Shown: one piece after another, positions 1 to 7,698 of the stretch
How positions within the stretch are numbered: position 1 is the first letter of the stretch
Layout: every line of letters begins with the position of its first letter
NCBI GenBank assembly: GCA_902364065.1
Contig: CABJCJ010000038.1
Span: 1 to 20,408, forward strand
Reading direction: 5' to 3'
Source: Veillonellaceae bacterium SB90
GTDB taxonomy: Bacteria > Bacillota > Negativicutes > Selenomonadales > Selenomonadaceae
Length of the DNA: 20,408 nt
Notes under the pieces: model-generated
What the model was told of the DNA's origin: nothing
The model's input: the letters and a program-made list of their open reading frames with translations, nothing else
Databases searched by the model: none
Position numbers and translations under genes: made by a program

Positions 1-29
1 TCGAAGCTCTCGCTTCAAGCGACTTTTAT

Positions 30-58
30 ATCTTATCGCATCGATAATGCCTTGTCAA
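30..58 (-). promoter_or_regulatory. Strong sigma-A-type promoter P2 reading out of the left edge
   Basis: On the minus strand, TTGACA (53-58) is separated by exactly 17 bases from TAAGAT (30-35). The predicted start is near base 23. The leader that follows is rich in short hairpins (GCTTGAAGC and GAAGC/GCTTC type repeats at 3-21). It is the second of two promoters in tandem, an arrangement typical of rRNA operons in Firmicutes. The gene it drives lies outside the window, so the rRNA assignment is inference. Confidence 0.75.
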
Positions 59-162
59 GAAGTTTTTTATCTCTTTTTCAAGTCTTTCGGCTTCCGCAAA
101 ACCCTTGCCAATCAAGGCTTTTGAGCTTTTTGCAGTTGCCGTATCTCTCGGTGACTTGTATT

Positions 163-191
163 ATGATACAGGATACGGATTGACTTGTCAA
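163..191 (-). promoter_or_regulatory. Strong sigma-A-type promoter P1 reading out of the left edge
   Basis: On the minus strand, TTGACA (186-191) and TATCAT (163-168) are 17 bases apart. It lies about 130 bases upstream of P2 and just beyond the terminator that ends the YbjN-like gene, so it starts a new transcription unit. No open reading frame with a ribosome binding site lies between P1 and P2. That fits a stable-RNA operon beginning just left of base 1. Confidence 0.75.
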
Positions 192-222
192 CACTTTTAT
201 ATGATTTTTTTAGAATATGCAT

Positions 223-262
223 AAAAAATACCACCGCAGGTAAATCATGCCTGCGATGGCAT
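223..262 (-). terminator. Intrinsic terminator after the YbjN-like gene
   Basis: In minus-strand RNA, bases 262-250 pair with 240-228 as a 13-bp stem with two G-U pairs. The loop is 9 bases (241-249), and a U run follows (227-223). It sits 20 bases past the stop codon of the 282-725 gene and insulates it from promoters P1 and P2. Confidence 0.85.
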
Positions 263-281
263 TTTCCAGAGTCTTTCGAGC

Positions 282-725
282 TTACCAGATGGCCTTCATC
301 AAAGCGCGATAATTCTCGTTGAGGTAGCCAATCATTACGTCGAACATGGCGTAGAGCATATTGCCGAGTTCCTTGGAATCCTCATCCGGCGTCAGCAGGC
401 AGATGTCAAGAATCAAAGAACCTTCTTTATCGAAGTAAAGCTTGAAGGGCTTGTATTTGAAATTCTGTTCATTGGCCAATTCAAGCACGGCCTTTTCATT
501 CTCTGCCGTACGGCAGCGCGGCGAAATCTGCACGCGAATCATCGAAAATACGCTGTGGTCCAGAAGTACCAGCATCGGCAGGCGCTGGCCATCTACCTCG
601 ACATGGGAACGGAACGCCGTCGTCTGTTCCGGATCGTCGGGAAGGGTTTCTACCTCAAATGCTTCAATCTTTTTTTCTTTCAGGAAATCCTGAAAGATCT
701 GGGCTTTCTTTGTCATTTCTGCCAT
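282..725 (-). CDS. YbjN-like domain protein
   Basis: This is a 147-residue soluble protein with no signal peptide or membrane segment. Its layout resembles the YbjN fold (a type III secretion chaperone-like domain, Pfam 'putative bacterial sensory transduction regulator'). It has an N-terminal helix (residues 5-18), alternating strands with a central LVLLDHSVFSMIRVQI stretch, a helix with ENEKAVLELANEQN, and a C-terminal helix starting near LGNMLYAMFDVMIGYL. The ATG at 725 has AGGAAGGA six bases upstream; an alternative ATG at 716 lacks a good site. The gene stands alone: cbiK ends 163 bases upstream and a strong terminator follows. I found no convincing promoter in the gap. The family assignment rests on overall look rather than a catalytic motif, and the function is unknown. 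Confidence 0.7.
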   Translation of the reverse strand: MAEMTKKAQIFQDFLKEKKIEAFEVETLPDDPEQTTAFRSHVEVDGQRLPMLVLLDHSVFSMIRVQISPRCRTAENEKAVLELANEQNFKYKPFKLYFDKEGSLILDICLLTPDEDSKELGNMLYAMFDVMIGYLNENYRALMKAIW

Positions 726-888
726 AATTAATCCTTCCTCTCATTGACATAGAAAAAGTGGTATGGGTGAAAACAAGACCGATAAGACATGCGTCCTGCC
801 AATCTGTTCAATTTATTGACTAATTTCGACGCAACGTTCCCATCCTCCTGCTTTTTCGCCAAATTCTGAGAAAGGCCTATGGCTCAGC

Positions 889-1890
889 TCATTTGCTCGG
901 TGCTTCAAGAGCCTGCCATGCATCGTTGGCACGCTCAACGTAGAGAGCCTGTACGGCCTTGTTTTCGCCGATGCCGTGGATGTACGGCGTGACGGTATAG
1001 CCGGCCTTCTCGAGGATGGATTTGTGGGAATCCGGGTCCGAACCTGCCATATCGTTGTTGGCATGGTCGCCGGCCACCATCATCATCGGCATCAGCGTCA
1101 CATTCTTGATGCCATTGGCTTTGAGTTTCGGCATGACAGTCTCAAGAGACGGCCAGCCCTCAACGGTGTAGACGTATACATTCTTGTAGCCGAGCTCGTC
1201 GATCTTGGCCTGAATGACGGAATAATACGCGTTCGATACCTGCGGCGTGCCATGTGCCATGATGAGGATGGCATCATGTTTGCCCTGCTTCGGGAACTGC
1301 GTGGCAAGAGCCTTGATGGTCTCCGTCACATCATCCGGCTGCTCGGCCTGTCCCTGCCAGTACATGAGCGAAGTACCAAGCGTCATCTTCTTGAACTGAT
1401 TCTTGTAGTTCTGATAAACGCCCATGTCGTAATTGTACTCCATGCCCGGGATGACATCGAGGGAAACGAGCGCCACGCGGCTGTAGCCTTCTGCCTTGAG
1501 CTGGTCCAGTGCTTCCTCCGGCGTCGGGAACTTGATGCCCTCGTTCTTGGCGACGCGGTCGATGATGATATGGGACGTATAAGCCGTCACGACCTTGACG
1601 CCGGGATGCGCAGCCTTGATTGCGTTGACCGTTGCATCGATGGTCTTCATGCGCGTATCCTTGAACGTCGTGCCAAACGTCATGACCACAATGGCATCTT
1701 TATTCTGCAGGTTGGCCAGGTCCTTGTTCTCATTCGTCAGGACACCGATTTCCGAAGCCGTCTTCAGAGCCATCGTCGCATTCTTGACTTCCGGGTTCAG
1801 CTGATATGCAGCTTCTGCAGCCGGATTGTAAAAGCCGGCTACTGCCGTGCAGAAAAGACCTGCTGCCAGTAATTTTTCCCATTTCTTCAT
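889..1890 (-). CDS. cbiK: Sirohydrochlorin cobaltochelatase CbiK, exported form
   Basis: CbiK inserts Co2+ into sirohydrochlorin early in anaerobic cobalamin synthesis. This 333-residue protein begins with a signal peptide: KK at residues 2-3, a hydrophobic core at about 7-20, and a likely cleavage after AEA (25-27). The chelatase domain follows from about residue 64. Candidate metal-binding histidines are His213 in IMAHGT and His276 in AGDHANND. Their 63-residue spacing matches the pair in Salmonella CbiK (His145 and His207). The ATG at 1890 has GGGAGGAA upstream. The leader carries a cobalamin riboswitch and terminator, so expression should fall when B12 is plentiful. Known periplasmic CbiK proteins (Desulfovibrio CbiKP) are thought to act outside the cytoplasm, possibly in cobalt or haem handling. 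No other cob/cbi gene is adjacent. Confidence 0.93.
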   Translation of the reverse strand: MKKWEKLLAAGLFCTAVAGFYNPAAEAAYQLNPEVKNATMALKTASEIGVLTNENKDLANLQNKDAIVVMTFGTTFKDTRMKTIDATVNAIKAAHPGVKVVTAYTSHIIIDRVAKNEGIKFPTPEEALDQLKAEGYSRVALVSLDVIPGMEYNYDMGVYQNYKNQFKKMTLGTSLMYWQGQAEQPDDVTETIKALATQFPKQGKHDAILIMAHGTPQVSNAYYSVIQAKIDELGYKNVYVYTVEGWPSLETVMPKLKANGIKNVTLMPMMMVAGDHANNDMAGSDPDSHKSILEKAGYTVTPYIHGIGENKAVQALYVERANDAWQALEAPSK

Positions 1891-1926
1891 CGAAATTCCT
1901 CCCTGTCAAATCCTTGAAAAACATAT

Positions 1927-1963
1927 AAAAAGAGGTCCTTTTGCGTATGCAAAAAGACCTCTT
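1927..1963 (-). terminator. Riboswitch expression-platform terminator before cbiK
   Basis: In minus-strand RNA, AAGAGGUC (1963-1956) pairs with GACCUCUU (1937-1930). An inner UUUUGC/GCAAAA helix and a 4-base loop (1945-1948) extend the stem, and Us follow. It lies between the cobalamin aptamer and the cbiK start, 37 bases before the ATG. This is the expected position for B12-dependent premature termination. Confidence 0.88.
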
Positions 1964-2005
1964 ATATCCATTGCTGTCATGCCATCGATATAAAATCGCC
2001 TTCCC

Positions 2006-2192
2006 ATCGCTCGCAGGTATAACGGTGATTTTCGGACAGGCAGTTCTCCTGGCTTGGTTCATCGCTTCTCTGCGCCTTCCCGGGTTTCCCCAGTGACATT
2101 CTTGCAGATTCGCTCCCCTTACAGTGGCGGGACCGCGCCGGCCTTCAACCGGCTTCTCTTTTCAGCCGCCCGCAGGCGGCACCTGTTCCCTC
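2006..2192 (-). promoter_or_regulatory. Cobalamin riboswitch upstream of cbiK
   Basis: The minus strand shows the hallmark blocks of the cobalamin aptamer in order. These are ACAGGTGCC near 2180-2188, GCGGTCCCGCCACTGTAA near 2113-2130, GTCACTGGG near 2093-2101, and the B12 box AGCCAGGAGAACTGCCTG (2037-2054). A P13/L13-like hairpin with ACCTGCGAG follows at about 2006-2029. A terminator (1927-1963) and cbiK lie downstream, giving a standard transcription-terminating design. The B12 box is identical to that of the second riboswitch at 20064-20245. Confidence 0.95.
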
Positions 2193-2226
2193 ATATGCAG
2201 TTTTCAGTATAACTGTTTACTATGAT

Positions 2227-2256
2227 AGGATAAACCCATCAAGGGATAGTTGTCAA
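2227..2256 (-). promoter_or_regulatory. Promoter of the cbiK riboswitch transcript
   Basis: On the minus strand, TTGACA (2251-2256) is followed after 18 bases by TATCCT (2227-2232). The predicted start is near 2220, about 30 bases before the first conserved riboswitch block. It begins 7 bases after the sigH stop codon, and no terminator is evident between them, so sigH transcripts may also run into the riboswitch. Confidence 0.65.
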
Positions 2257-2262
2257 CCCATA

Positions 2263-3000
2263 TTACAGAGAATCATCTTCCGTAGCACGCAGTCGTCTGT
2301 TGATGGAAGACAATCCTTTGTAAATCGTGTTGATATCGATATCATCACTGCGAGTCTCCATATACTTCTCCAGCTTGCGCTTCACGCGCTGCAGAGCATT
2401 GTCGATGGACTTGACATGACGTCCGAGATCCTCGGCAATCTCCTGATAGGACTTGCCATCCAGGTAGCTCATAAGCACCTTCCATTCCAGATCGGAAAGG
2501 ATCTCTTCCATCTTGGCTTCGATATCCGCAAATTCCTCCTGACTGATGACGAGTTCTTCGGGGTCCGACACCTTGGCCCCCGATATGACATCGAGCAGGG
2601 TACGGTCCGAATCCTCATCGTAAATCGGTTTATTCAGGGAAACATAGGAATTCAGCGGAATGTGTTTCTGTCGGGTCGCGGTCTTGATAGCCGTGATGAT
2701 CTGACGCGTCACGCAAAGCTCCGCAAAGGCCCGGAACGAGGAGAGCTTGTCATTGCGGAAGTCGCGAATGGCCTTGTAAAAGCCGATCATGCCTTCCTGA
2801 ATGATGTCTTCCCGATCCGCGCCGATGAGAAAATACGAGCGTGCCTTGGCCCGGACAAAATTCCGGTACTTGTTGATCAGATAATCCAGTGCGACCTTGT
2901 TGTTGTTTTCTTTGATGTCCAGGAGGATCTCTTCATCGGTAAGATGCTCGTACCCGCGGTACATCTCCTCCATGTCATCCGTGTCTGCTTCTGCTCCCAT
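2263..3000 (-). CDS. sigH: RNA polymerase sigma factor SigH (sigma-70 family)
   Basis: This is a 245-residue alternative sigma factor of the SigH/Spo0H group. Region 2 includes the stretch DREDIIQEGMIGFYKAIRDF, which binds core polymerase, followed by FRAFAELCVTRQIITAIKTA for -10 recognition. Region 4 near the C terminus has the helix-turn-helix YQEIAEDLGRHVKSIDNAL. The ATG at 3000 is chosen because AAAGGAGAAGGTG lies just upstream. A start at 3090 would add 30 residues but overlaps the promoter. It follows rlmB in the order typical of Firmicutes (rlmB-sigH, usually then rpmG-secE-nusG, which do not follow here). In spore formers SigH starts sporulation and competence; its targets in this organism cannot be told from the sequence. 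Confidence 0.93.
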   Translation of the reverse strand: MGAEADTDDMEEMYRGYEHLTDEEILLDIKENNNKVALDYLINKYRNFVRAKARSYFLIGADREDIIQEGMIGFYKAIRDFRNDKLSSFRAFAELCVTRQIITAIKTATRQKHIPLNSYVSLNKPIYDEDSDRTLLDVISGAKVSDPEELVISQEEFADIEAKMEEILSDLEWKVLMSYLDGKSYQEIAEDLGRHVKSIDNALQRVKRKLEKYMETRSDDIDINTIYKGLSSINRRLRATEDDSL

Positions 3001-3060
3001 CGCACCTTCTCCTTTACAAACACGACGTTTAATATTTATGCATTGTCTCTCAACAGTGAG

Positions 3061-3090
3061 ATTATACCCCTTTTTTCCATCGTGCGTCAA
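3061..3090 (-). promoter_or_regulatory. sigH promoter
   Basis: On the minus strand, TTGACG (3085-3090) and TATAAT (3061-3066) are 18 bases apart. The site lies just past the rlmB stop codon at 3100 and gives a leader of roughly 55 bases before the sigH ATG. It lets sigH be expressed independently of the cysteine-regulated operon upstream. Confidence 0.75.
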
Positions 3091-3099
3091 GGCACGGCA

Positions 3100-3978
3100 T
3101 CAGCCGCGCTTCGCAAGTCTCTGGCGCATGGACTCATACATGAGGATGGAGCCGGCGACCGATGCATTGAGTGAATTGATATGACCGACCATCGGCATGC
3201 TCACGATGAAATCGCAGGCCTCCTTTGTAAGGCGGCTCATCCCCTTCCCCTCGCTGCCGACCACCAGCACCAGCGGCCCCGTGAGATCCGCTTCATAATA
3301 CGCCTTCTCGTCATCCATATCGGCACCTGCCACCCAGAAGCCCTTTTCCTTGAGAGCCTTCAGCGTCTGCGCGACGTTGCCGATGCGCGCCACCGGCACG
3401 TATTCGACTGCGCCAGCCGAAGTCTTGGCCACTGTGGCATTCAGTGAAACACTGCGGCGCTTCGGAATGAGAATGCCGTGCACGCCGGTCGCATCGGCCG
3501 TGCGCAGCAGGGCGCCGAGATTGTGCGGGTCCTCCAGCTCATCGAGGAGAACGAGAAACGGCGGTTCTCCCTTTTCCTCCGCTGCATTCAGGATGTCCTC
3601 AAGCTCCGCATAGGGAACGGGCGCTACATAAGCCAGTACGCCCTGATGGCGATGACCGCACGCCAGGGATTCAATCTTGGCACGCTCCACATTCTGCACG
3701 ACAACGCCGCGCTCCCTGGCCATGGCCAGGATTTCCGCAATGGACCCTTCCCGGTCGCCATTGGCGACGAGGATCCTGTTGATGCCGCGTCCTGACTTGA
3801 GTGCTTCTGTCACGGCGTTGCGCCCTACGAGCACATCATCCGGCAGCTCCCGCGCCGGTTCCTCATGGCGCTCACGGCGTTCGGGGCGCGAAGCGGAATG
3901 CTCGCGCGTCTTCCGGAACGGCAGCTGCTTGTCCCGTTTTTCCCACTTCTTGCTGTTCTCTTTATTTTTTCGTTCCAT
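3100..3978 (-). CDS. rlmB: 23S rRNA (guanosine-2'-O)-methyltransferase RlmB, SPOUT/TrmH family
   Basis: RlmB methylates the ribose of a guanosine (Gm2251 in E. coli numbering) in the 23S rRNA peptidyl-transferase centre, using S-adenosylmethionine. The 292-residue protein has an unusually charged, basic N-terminal tail of about 47 residues, probably disordered. A substrate-binding domain follows (about 48-123), then the knotted SPOUT domain. Its three motifs are visible: motif 1 DPHNLGALLRTADATG (about 150-165), motif 2 GSEGKGMSRL (about 241-250) and motif 3 INSLNASVAGSILMYE (about 267-282). The ATG at 3978 has AAAGGA six bases upstream. A TTG at 3984 overlaps the thyX stop but leaves no room for its own ribosome binding site. 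It sits two bases behind thyX and is probably translated from the same transcript. Confidence 0.93.
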   Translation of the reverse strand: MERKNKENSKKWEKRDKQLPFRKTREHSASRPERRERHEEPARELPDDVLVGRNAVTEALKSGRGINRILVANGDREGSIAEILAMARERGVVVQNVERAKIESLACGHRHQGVLAYVAPVPYAELEDILNAAEEKGEPPFLVLLDELEDPHNLGALLRTADATGVHGILIPKRRSVSLNATVAKTSAGAVEYVPVARIGNVAQTLKALKEKGFWVAGADMDDEKAYYEADLTGPLVLVVGSEGKGMSRLTKEACDFIVSMPMVGHINSLNASVAGSILMYESMRQRLAKRG

Positions 3979-3980
3979 AT

Positions 3981-4673
3981 TCAATCCTTTTCCCGCAGCT
4001 TGAGCATCTCCTGGAGCCTGCCGCAGGTCATCTCACCTTCCGGGCAGCGGCCCGTATTGACACAGCTGGCCCCGGCATTGAAGAAGAGCGTCGGCGCCAC
4101 CTTCTTGACCTCCGCCAGCATCTTATATGCCATCTCGCGGATCTCCCACTGCGCGCGGTTGCAGCAGCGCAGATTGAAGAAATGCATCAGGCTGCGCGCA
4201 TTCATCGTCACGAGGATCTTGGTTTCCGTTGCATTCGCGAGCACGTAGCGGGCATCCTCCTTCGGGACCCCCATCTCCGTCAGTTCATCGTAGACGGCGC
4301 GAATCTCTTCCATCAGGGCCTCATAACGGGCCTTGGCAGCGGGCTTTTCCGCGATGCTCGGCGGCGTGATGTACTGAAAACCATGTGCCGCCACATAGCG
4401 CTGCGACTGCTGGTCGTAGCTTGCAATGCGATGGCGTACAAGCTGATGCGTGAGCACGCGCGAAACACCTTCGATGCCGAAGGTGAACGATGCGTGCTCC
4501 AGCGTCGAGCCATGACCAATGCGCACCATCTTGCGCACCATCTCGCGCACCTTGTTGTCATCCAGACGTTCGGAGAGTTCCTCCGCACCGCTGGCGGAAT
4601 AGCAAAGGCGGGCCGCCATGGCCACGACGCGTTCCGGTTCCGGCGTATAGTCCAAAAGTTTCACTTTGATCAT
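3981..4673 (-). CDS. thyX: Flavin-dependent thymidylate synthase ThyX
   Basis: ThyX makes dTMP from dUMP using methylenetetrahydrofolate and FAD/NADPH. It replaces ThyA in organisms that carry it. The 230-residue protein contains the signature RHRxxSx4S as [11 protein letters not shown] (residues 80-90), with further active-site residues in [10 protein letters not shown] (56-65) and [12 protein letters not shown] (158-169). The C-terminal region has several cysteines (170, 171, 204, 210 and 217, in [17 protein letters not shown]). This is common in anaerobe ThyX proteins, though the role is unclear. The ATG at 4673 follows GGAGG by 13 bases, rather long. An alternative ATG at 4703 adds 10 residues but lacks a ribosome binding site. 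It lies 40 bases after mrnC in the cysE operon. Confidence 0.95.
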   Translation of the reverse strand: MIKVKLLDYTPEPERVVAMAARLCYSASGAEELSERLDDNKVREMVRKMVRIGHGSTLEHASFTFGIEGVSRVLTHQLVRHRIASYDQQSQRYVAAHGFQYITPPSIAEKPAAKARYEALMEEIRAVYDELTEMGVPKEDARYVLANATETKILVTMNARSLMHFFNLRCCNRAQWEIREMAYKMLAEVKKVAPTLFFNAGASCVNTGRCPEGEMTCGRLQEMLKLREKD

Positions 4674-4713
4674 CGGTGAAATTTCCCTCCTGTCATCCAG
4701 CATGGCTCTGCCA

Positions 4714-5217
4714 TCATGATTCCTGTGGCAGATGGCGTTCCTGTATCGACTTCATCATGGCCCGGCTGATCACCTGGAAGGACGCCTCACAGATTTCTTC
4801 GAGGCGCTCTTCCCTGCCGGCGAGGAAGAGGCTGCCAATCAGGGCTTCAAAGCCCGTACTCGCATGGTATTCGGCCACACTTGCGCTGCGCGGCGCATGG
4901 CTCTTGGCATTGCGTCCGCGGCGATAGATGCCTTTCTCCTCTTCCGTCAGCATCGCCTCAATGCCCTGATAGGCTCTGGCCTGCCAGACAGCCGAGACGA
5001 TCTGCGCGCTGAACGTGTGCAGGGCCTGGACCTGCGCCTGCTCGAACGAGAGCAGACGCGTGCGCACGAACAAATGGAAATACGCATCACCGACATAGGC
5101 GAGCACGAGGGGATGAATGGCCCTCGGGTCCTTTTCGGCGTATCGTTCCACGATACCGCCCTCGCCATCCGGCTGGAACATCATGTCTACCAGCTGCTTG
5201 AATCGTGAAAACTTCAT
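4714..5217 (-). CDS. mrnC: Mini-ribonuclease III (MrnC)
   Basis: MrnC is a small RNase III-like enzyme that lacks a double-stranded RNA-binding domain and matures 23S rRNA ends in Firmicutes. The 167-residue protein matches the family in length. It holds the conserved [18 protein letters not shown] block, whose Asp is the expected catalytic acid, and the second acidic motif in [16 protein letters not shown] basic stretch [15 protein letters not shown] lies between them. The ATG at 5217 overlaps the cysS stop in the sequence ATGA, with AAAAAGG just upstream, which suggests translational coupling. An in-frame GTG at 5229 is possible but less likely. The cysS-mrnC pairing is a standard Firmicutes arrangement and supports the assignment. 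Confidence 0.93.
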   Translation of the reverse strand: MKFSRFKQLVDMMFQPDGEGGIVERYAEKDPRAIHPLVLAYVGDAYFHLFVRTRLLSFEQAQVQALHTFSAQIVSAVWQARAYQGIEAMLTEEEKGIYRRGRNAKSHAPRSASVAEYHASTGFEALIGSLFLAGREERLEEICEASFQVISRAMMKSIQERHLPQES

Positions 5218-6641
5218 GCCTTTTTCCACCGTACCCCGTTCGGCGTATCTTCGAGGACGACACCTGCCGCCTTGAGCTCGTCGCGAATTTTGTCAGCCAG
5301 TGCCCAGTTCTTCTCCTTGCGCGCATCCTGACGGAGCGCGATGATGATCTCCATGAGCTTGTCTGCGAAGCCATCGTCCCTGGCTGCTTCCTGCTGCTCG
5401 AAAATACCGATGATGCCGGCCATTTCCATATAGGCCGCACGGACCTTGGCAAAATTCTCCGCATCGAACGCCTTGCCGCCGTTCGTCACGTCCTGGTAAT
5501 AGATATTGATTTCCTTTGACAGCGCGAACATCTGGCTGATGGCCAGTGCCGTGTTGAAGTCATCGTCCATGGCCTCATAGAAATTCTTCAGCAGTTCCGC
5601 TGCCGTACCTGCAAGCTCTGCTGCCGTATCCGAATTGCCCTCTTTCTTTGCGAGCTCATCGATGTATGCCTTCGTGTTGGCCAGACGGCCAAGGCTCGTC
5701 TGAGCTTCCTTGAGGCGTTCATCCGAGAAATCGAGCGGGCTGCGGTAATGCGTCTGCAGGATGAAGAAGCGAATCACTTCGCCCGGATATTCCTTGAGGA
5801 TGTCCTTGACCGTAAAGAAATTGTTCTTGGACTTCGACATCTTCTCGTTGTGAATGGTGATGAACCCGTTGTGGAGCCAGTACCGGGCAAAGCTGTGGTC
5901 GTCGCCGATGCATGCCTGGGACTGCGCGATCTCATTCTCATGATGTGGGAAGATCAGGTCGCTGCCGCCGCCGTGGAAGTCGAATTTCTCGCCGAGGTAC
6001 TTGAGCGACATCGTGCTGCACTCGATGTGCCAGCCGGGGCGCCCCTTGCCCCAGGGACTGTCCCAGGACGGCTCGCCCGGCTTTGCCGATTTCCAGAGGG
6101 CGAAATCCATCGGATGATGCTTGCGCGTATCGACTTCGATGCGGGCGCCTGCCTTCATATCCTCAAGATCGCGGCCGCTGAGCTTGCCGTACCCTGCAAA
6201 CTTCTCCACACTGTAGAAGACATCGCCATCCACGACATAGGCATAGCCCTTGTCGATGAGCTTCTGGACCATGGCGATAATCTCCGGCATCGTCTCGCTG
6301 ACACGCGGGTAGACATCGGCATGGCGCACATTGAGGGCATCCATGGCCTCGAAATACGCCTTGATGTAGCGGTCCGAGATATCCTTCCACGTCACGCCTT
6401 CTTTGTTGGCGGCAGCGATGATCTTGTCATCGACATCCGTGAAATTCTGGATGTAATGGACCTTGTACCCTTTTTTCGCGAAATAGCGGCGGATGACATC
6501 CCACGTCACAAACGGGCGGGCATTGCCGATATGCGGATGGTTGTACGGCGTGACGCCGCAGCAGTAGATGCTGACTTCCCCCGGCTTGAGCGGCTTGAAT
6601 TCCTCTTTCTGGCGGGTCATCGTATTGTAGACTTTAAGCAT
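5214..6641 (-). CDS. cysS: Cysteinyl-tRNA synthetase
   Basis: CysS charges tRNA-Cys with cysteine. The 475-residue length is normal. The class I signatures are HIGN at residues 37-40 (the HIGH motif) and KMSKS at 267-271. The tightly bound zinc site of the family is intact, with Cys28, Cys208, His233 and Glu237 matching the E. coli ligands closely. The C-terminal helical anticodon-binding domain ends in [20 protein letters not shown]. The ATG at 6641 overlaps the last codons of cysE by eight bases, and the stop overlaps the mrnC start, so cysE-cysS-mrnC form one tightly coupled message. The T-box leader upstream of cysE reads tRNA-Cys charging, the product of this enzyme, giving direct feedback. 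Confidence 0.98.
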   Translation of the reverse strand: MLKVYNTMTRQKEEFKPLKPGEVSIYCCGVTPYNHPHIGNARPFVTWDVIRRYFAKKGYKVHYIQNFTDVDDKIIAAANKEGVTWKDISDRYIKAYFEAMDALNVRHADVYPRVSETMPEIIAMVQKLIDKGYAYVVDGDVFYSVEKFAGYGKLSGRDLEDMKAGARIEVDTRKHHPMDFALWKSAKPGEPSWDSPWGKGRPGWHIECSTMSLKYLGEKFDFHGGGSDLIFPHHENEIAQSQACIGDDHSFARYWLHNGFITIHNEKMSKSKNNFFTVKDILKEYPGEVIRFFILQTHYRSPLDFSDERLKEAQTSLGRLANTKAYIDELAKKEGNSDTAAELAGTAAELLKNFYEAMDDDFNTALAISQMFALSKEINIYYQDVTNGGKAFDAENFAKVRAAYMEMAGIIGIFEQQEAARDDGFADKLMEIIIALRQDARKEKNWALADKIRDELKAAGVVLEDTPNGVRWKKA

Positions 6642-7392
6642 TTTTATGGTTCTCCTCCATTCTTTCCTCGAGTGCCCTGACTTTCTTCTCCAGCATCTGA
6701 ATCTGGCGCATCATGCACTCGCGTGCTTCCTCATCCGGATCCGGCAGCATGTCATGGTCGAGGTCGACATCGAGTTCTTCCTCGATATCCGTGATATTAT
6801 CCTCGGGTTCTACGAGATGATGCGTGTCGCGCACGGCCTGCCGAAGTTCCTCAGCTGTACGGACGCGTCTGCCGTGCATGACGACGATGCGCCCCGGGAT
6901 GCCGACTACCGTCGCATAGGCCGGCACCGGCTTCAATACGACGGAGCCGGCGCCAATCTTGGCGTGATCGCCGACCGTGAACGAACCGAGCACCTTGGCA
7001 CCCGACGCCACGACCACATTGTTTCCGATGGTCGGATGGCGCTTGCCCTTCTCCTTGCCCGTGCCGCCGAGCGTCACGCCCTGATAGAGCGTAACATTCT
7101 TGCCGATCTCAGCCGTCTCGCCAATGACGATGCCCGTGCCGTGATCGATGAAAAGGCCTTCGCCGATTGTCGCGCCGGGATGAATCTCAATGCCCGTCAG
7201 AAAGCGGCCGAGATTCGAGATCATGCGCGGGATTAAGATCCAGCCGCGCTTGTACAGCGCATGCGAAATGCGGTGGAGCCAGATAGCATGAAGGCCGGAA
7301 TAACAGAAAAGGACTTCCAGCACGCTGCGAGCTGCCGGATCACGCTCAAAAACAACACGGATATCCTTGCGGAGCCGCGAAAAGAAACTCAT
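6634..7392 (-). CDS. cysE: Serine O-acetyltransferase CysE
   Basis: CysE makes O-acetylserine from serine and acetyl-CoA, the first step of cysteine synthesis. The 252-residue protein has the N-terminal helical segment (about 1-60) and a left-handed beta-helix of hexapeptide repeats (about 65-170). It also has the active-site block [12 protein letters not shown] starting at residue 83. Beyond the usual core it carries a C-terminal extension of about 60 residues: an acidic stretch ([20 protein letters not shown]) and then a heptad-like helix ([16 protein letters not shown]) that may form a coiled coil. The ATG at 7392 has GGAGGGA eight bases upstream; an upstream start at 7422 would fall inside the T-box leader region. 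It heads the T-box operon cysE-cysS-mrnC-thyX-rlmB. Confidence 0.97.
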   Translation of the reverse strand: MSFFSRLRKDIRVVFERDPAARSVLEVLFCYSGLHAIWLHRISHALYKRGWILIPRMISNLGRFLTGIEIHPGATIGEGLFIDHGTGIVIGETAEIGKNVTLYQGVTLGGTGKEKGKRHPTIGNNVVVASGAKVLGSFTVGDHAKIGAGSVVLKPVPAYATVVGIPGRIVVMHGRRVRTAEELRQAVRDTHHLVEPEDNITDIEEELDVDLDHDMLPDPDEEARECMMRQIQMLEKKVRALEERMEENHKNA

Positions 7393-7427
7393 GGACGTCC
7401 CTCCTAAACACATACACAACACACATC

Positions 7428-7460
7428 AAAGGCCCCACATCTCATCAGAGACGCGGGGCC
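7428..7460 (-). terminator. T-box terminator before cysE
   Basis: In minus-strand RNA, GGCCCC (7460-7455) pairs with GGGGCC (7436-7431). UCUC/GAGA extends the inner stem around a UGAU loop. The U run is short (UUU, then GAUGUG), weaker than the other terminators in the window. It competes with the antiterminator formed by the adjacent T-box sequence. Confidence 0.8.
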
Positions 7461-7655
7461 GTGGTTCCACTCTGTTTAAGGGACAAGCGTCCCTTCACTC
7501 AAGAATGTAACGCATTCCTGCGGCCATGCCTACGTTCTTCGTTCAGCACGGCAGCTCCCGGGTGCAATTCCATCCGCTTGCTCATAGCCTGCTCACACCA
7601 GATGCCGGCCTCTCTGCATGAACGCCCGGATGTACTCTCCCGTTCCCAGCTTTTC
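7431..7655 (-). promoter_or_regulatory. T-box leader specific for tRNA-Cys
   Basis: The minus strand carries the conserved T-box AGAGTGGAACCACGG (about 7459-7473) directly before a terminator. Upstream, Stem I has the AGTA of the loop-E motif near 7636 and, on the opposite side, GAA followed by the specifier TGC (7564-7566), a cysteine codon. Uncharged tRNA-Cys should bind the specifier with its anticodon and the T-box with its CCA end, allowing read-through into cysE-cysS and the genes behind them. The specifier agrees with both downstream genes, which makes the call firm. Confidence 0.94.
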
Positions 7656-7669
7656 CTTATATAGGGCCT

Positions 7670-7698
7670 ATTCTATCACAGGTTCTCGATTCCCGCAA
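7670..7698 (-). promoter_or_regulatory. Promoter of the T-box/cysE operon
   Basis: On the minus strand, TTGCGG (7693-7698) and TAGAAT (7670-7675) are 17 bases apart, with an extended -10 TGA directly before TAGAAT. It overlaps the 3' end and stop codon of ispF. The predicted start near 7662 lies a few bases before Stem I of the T-box. Confidence 0.65.

Noticed and set aside
1730..2062. Minus-strand frame of 110 codons starting inside the first riboswitch
   Set aside because: Its start is in the conserved ATGAACC...B12-box sequence, and it crosses the terminator and the cbiK start in another frame.
7461..7664. Plus-strand frame of 67 codons over the T-box leader
   Set aside because: The T-box, specifier loop and terminator explain this sequence; there is no independent coding signal.
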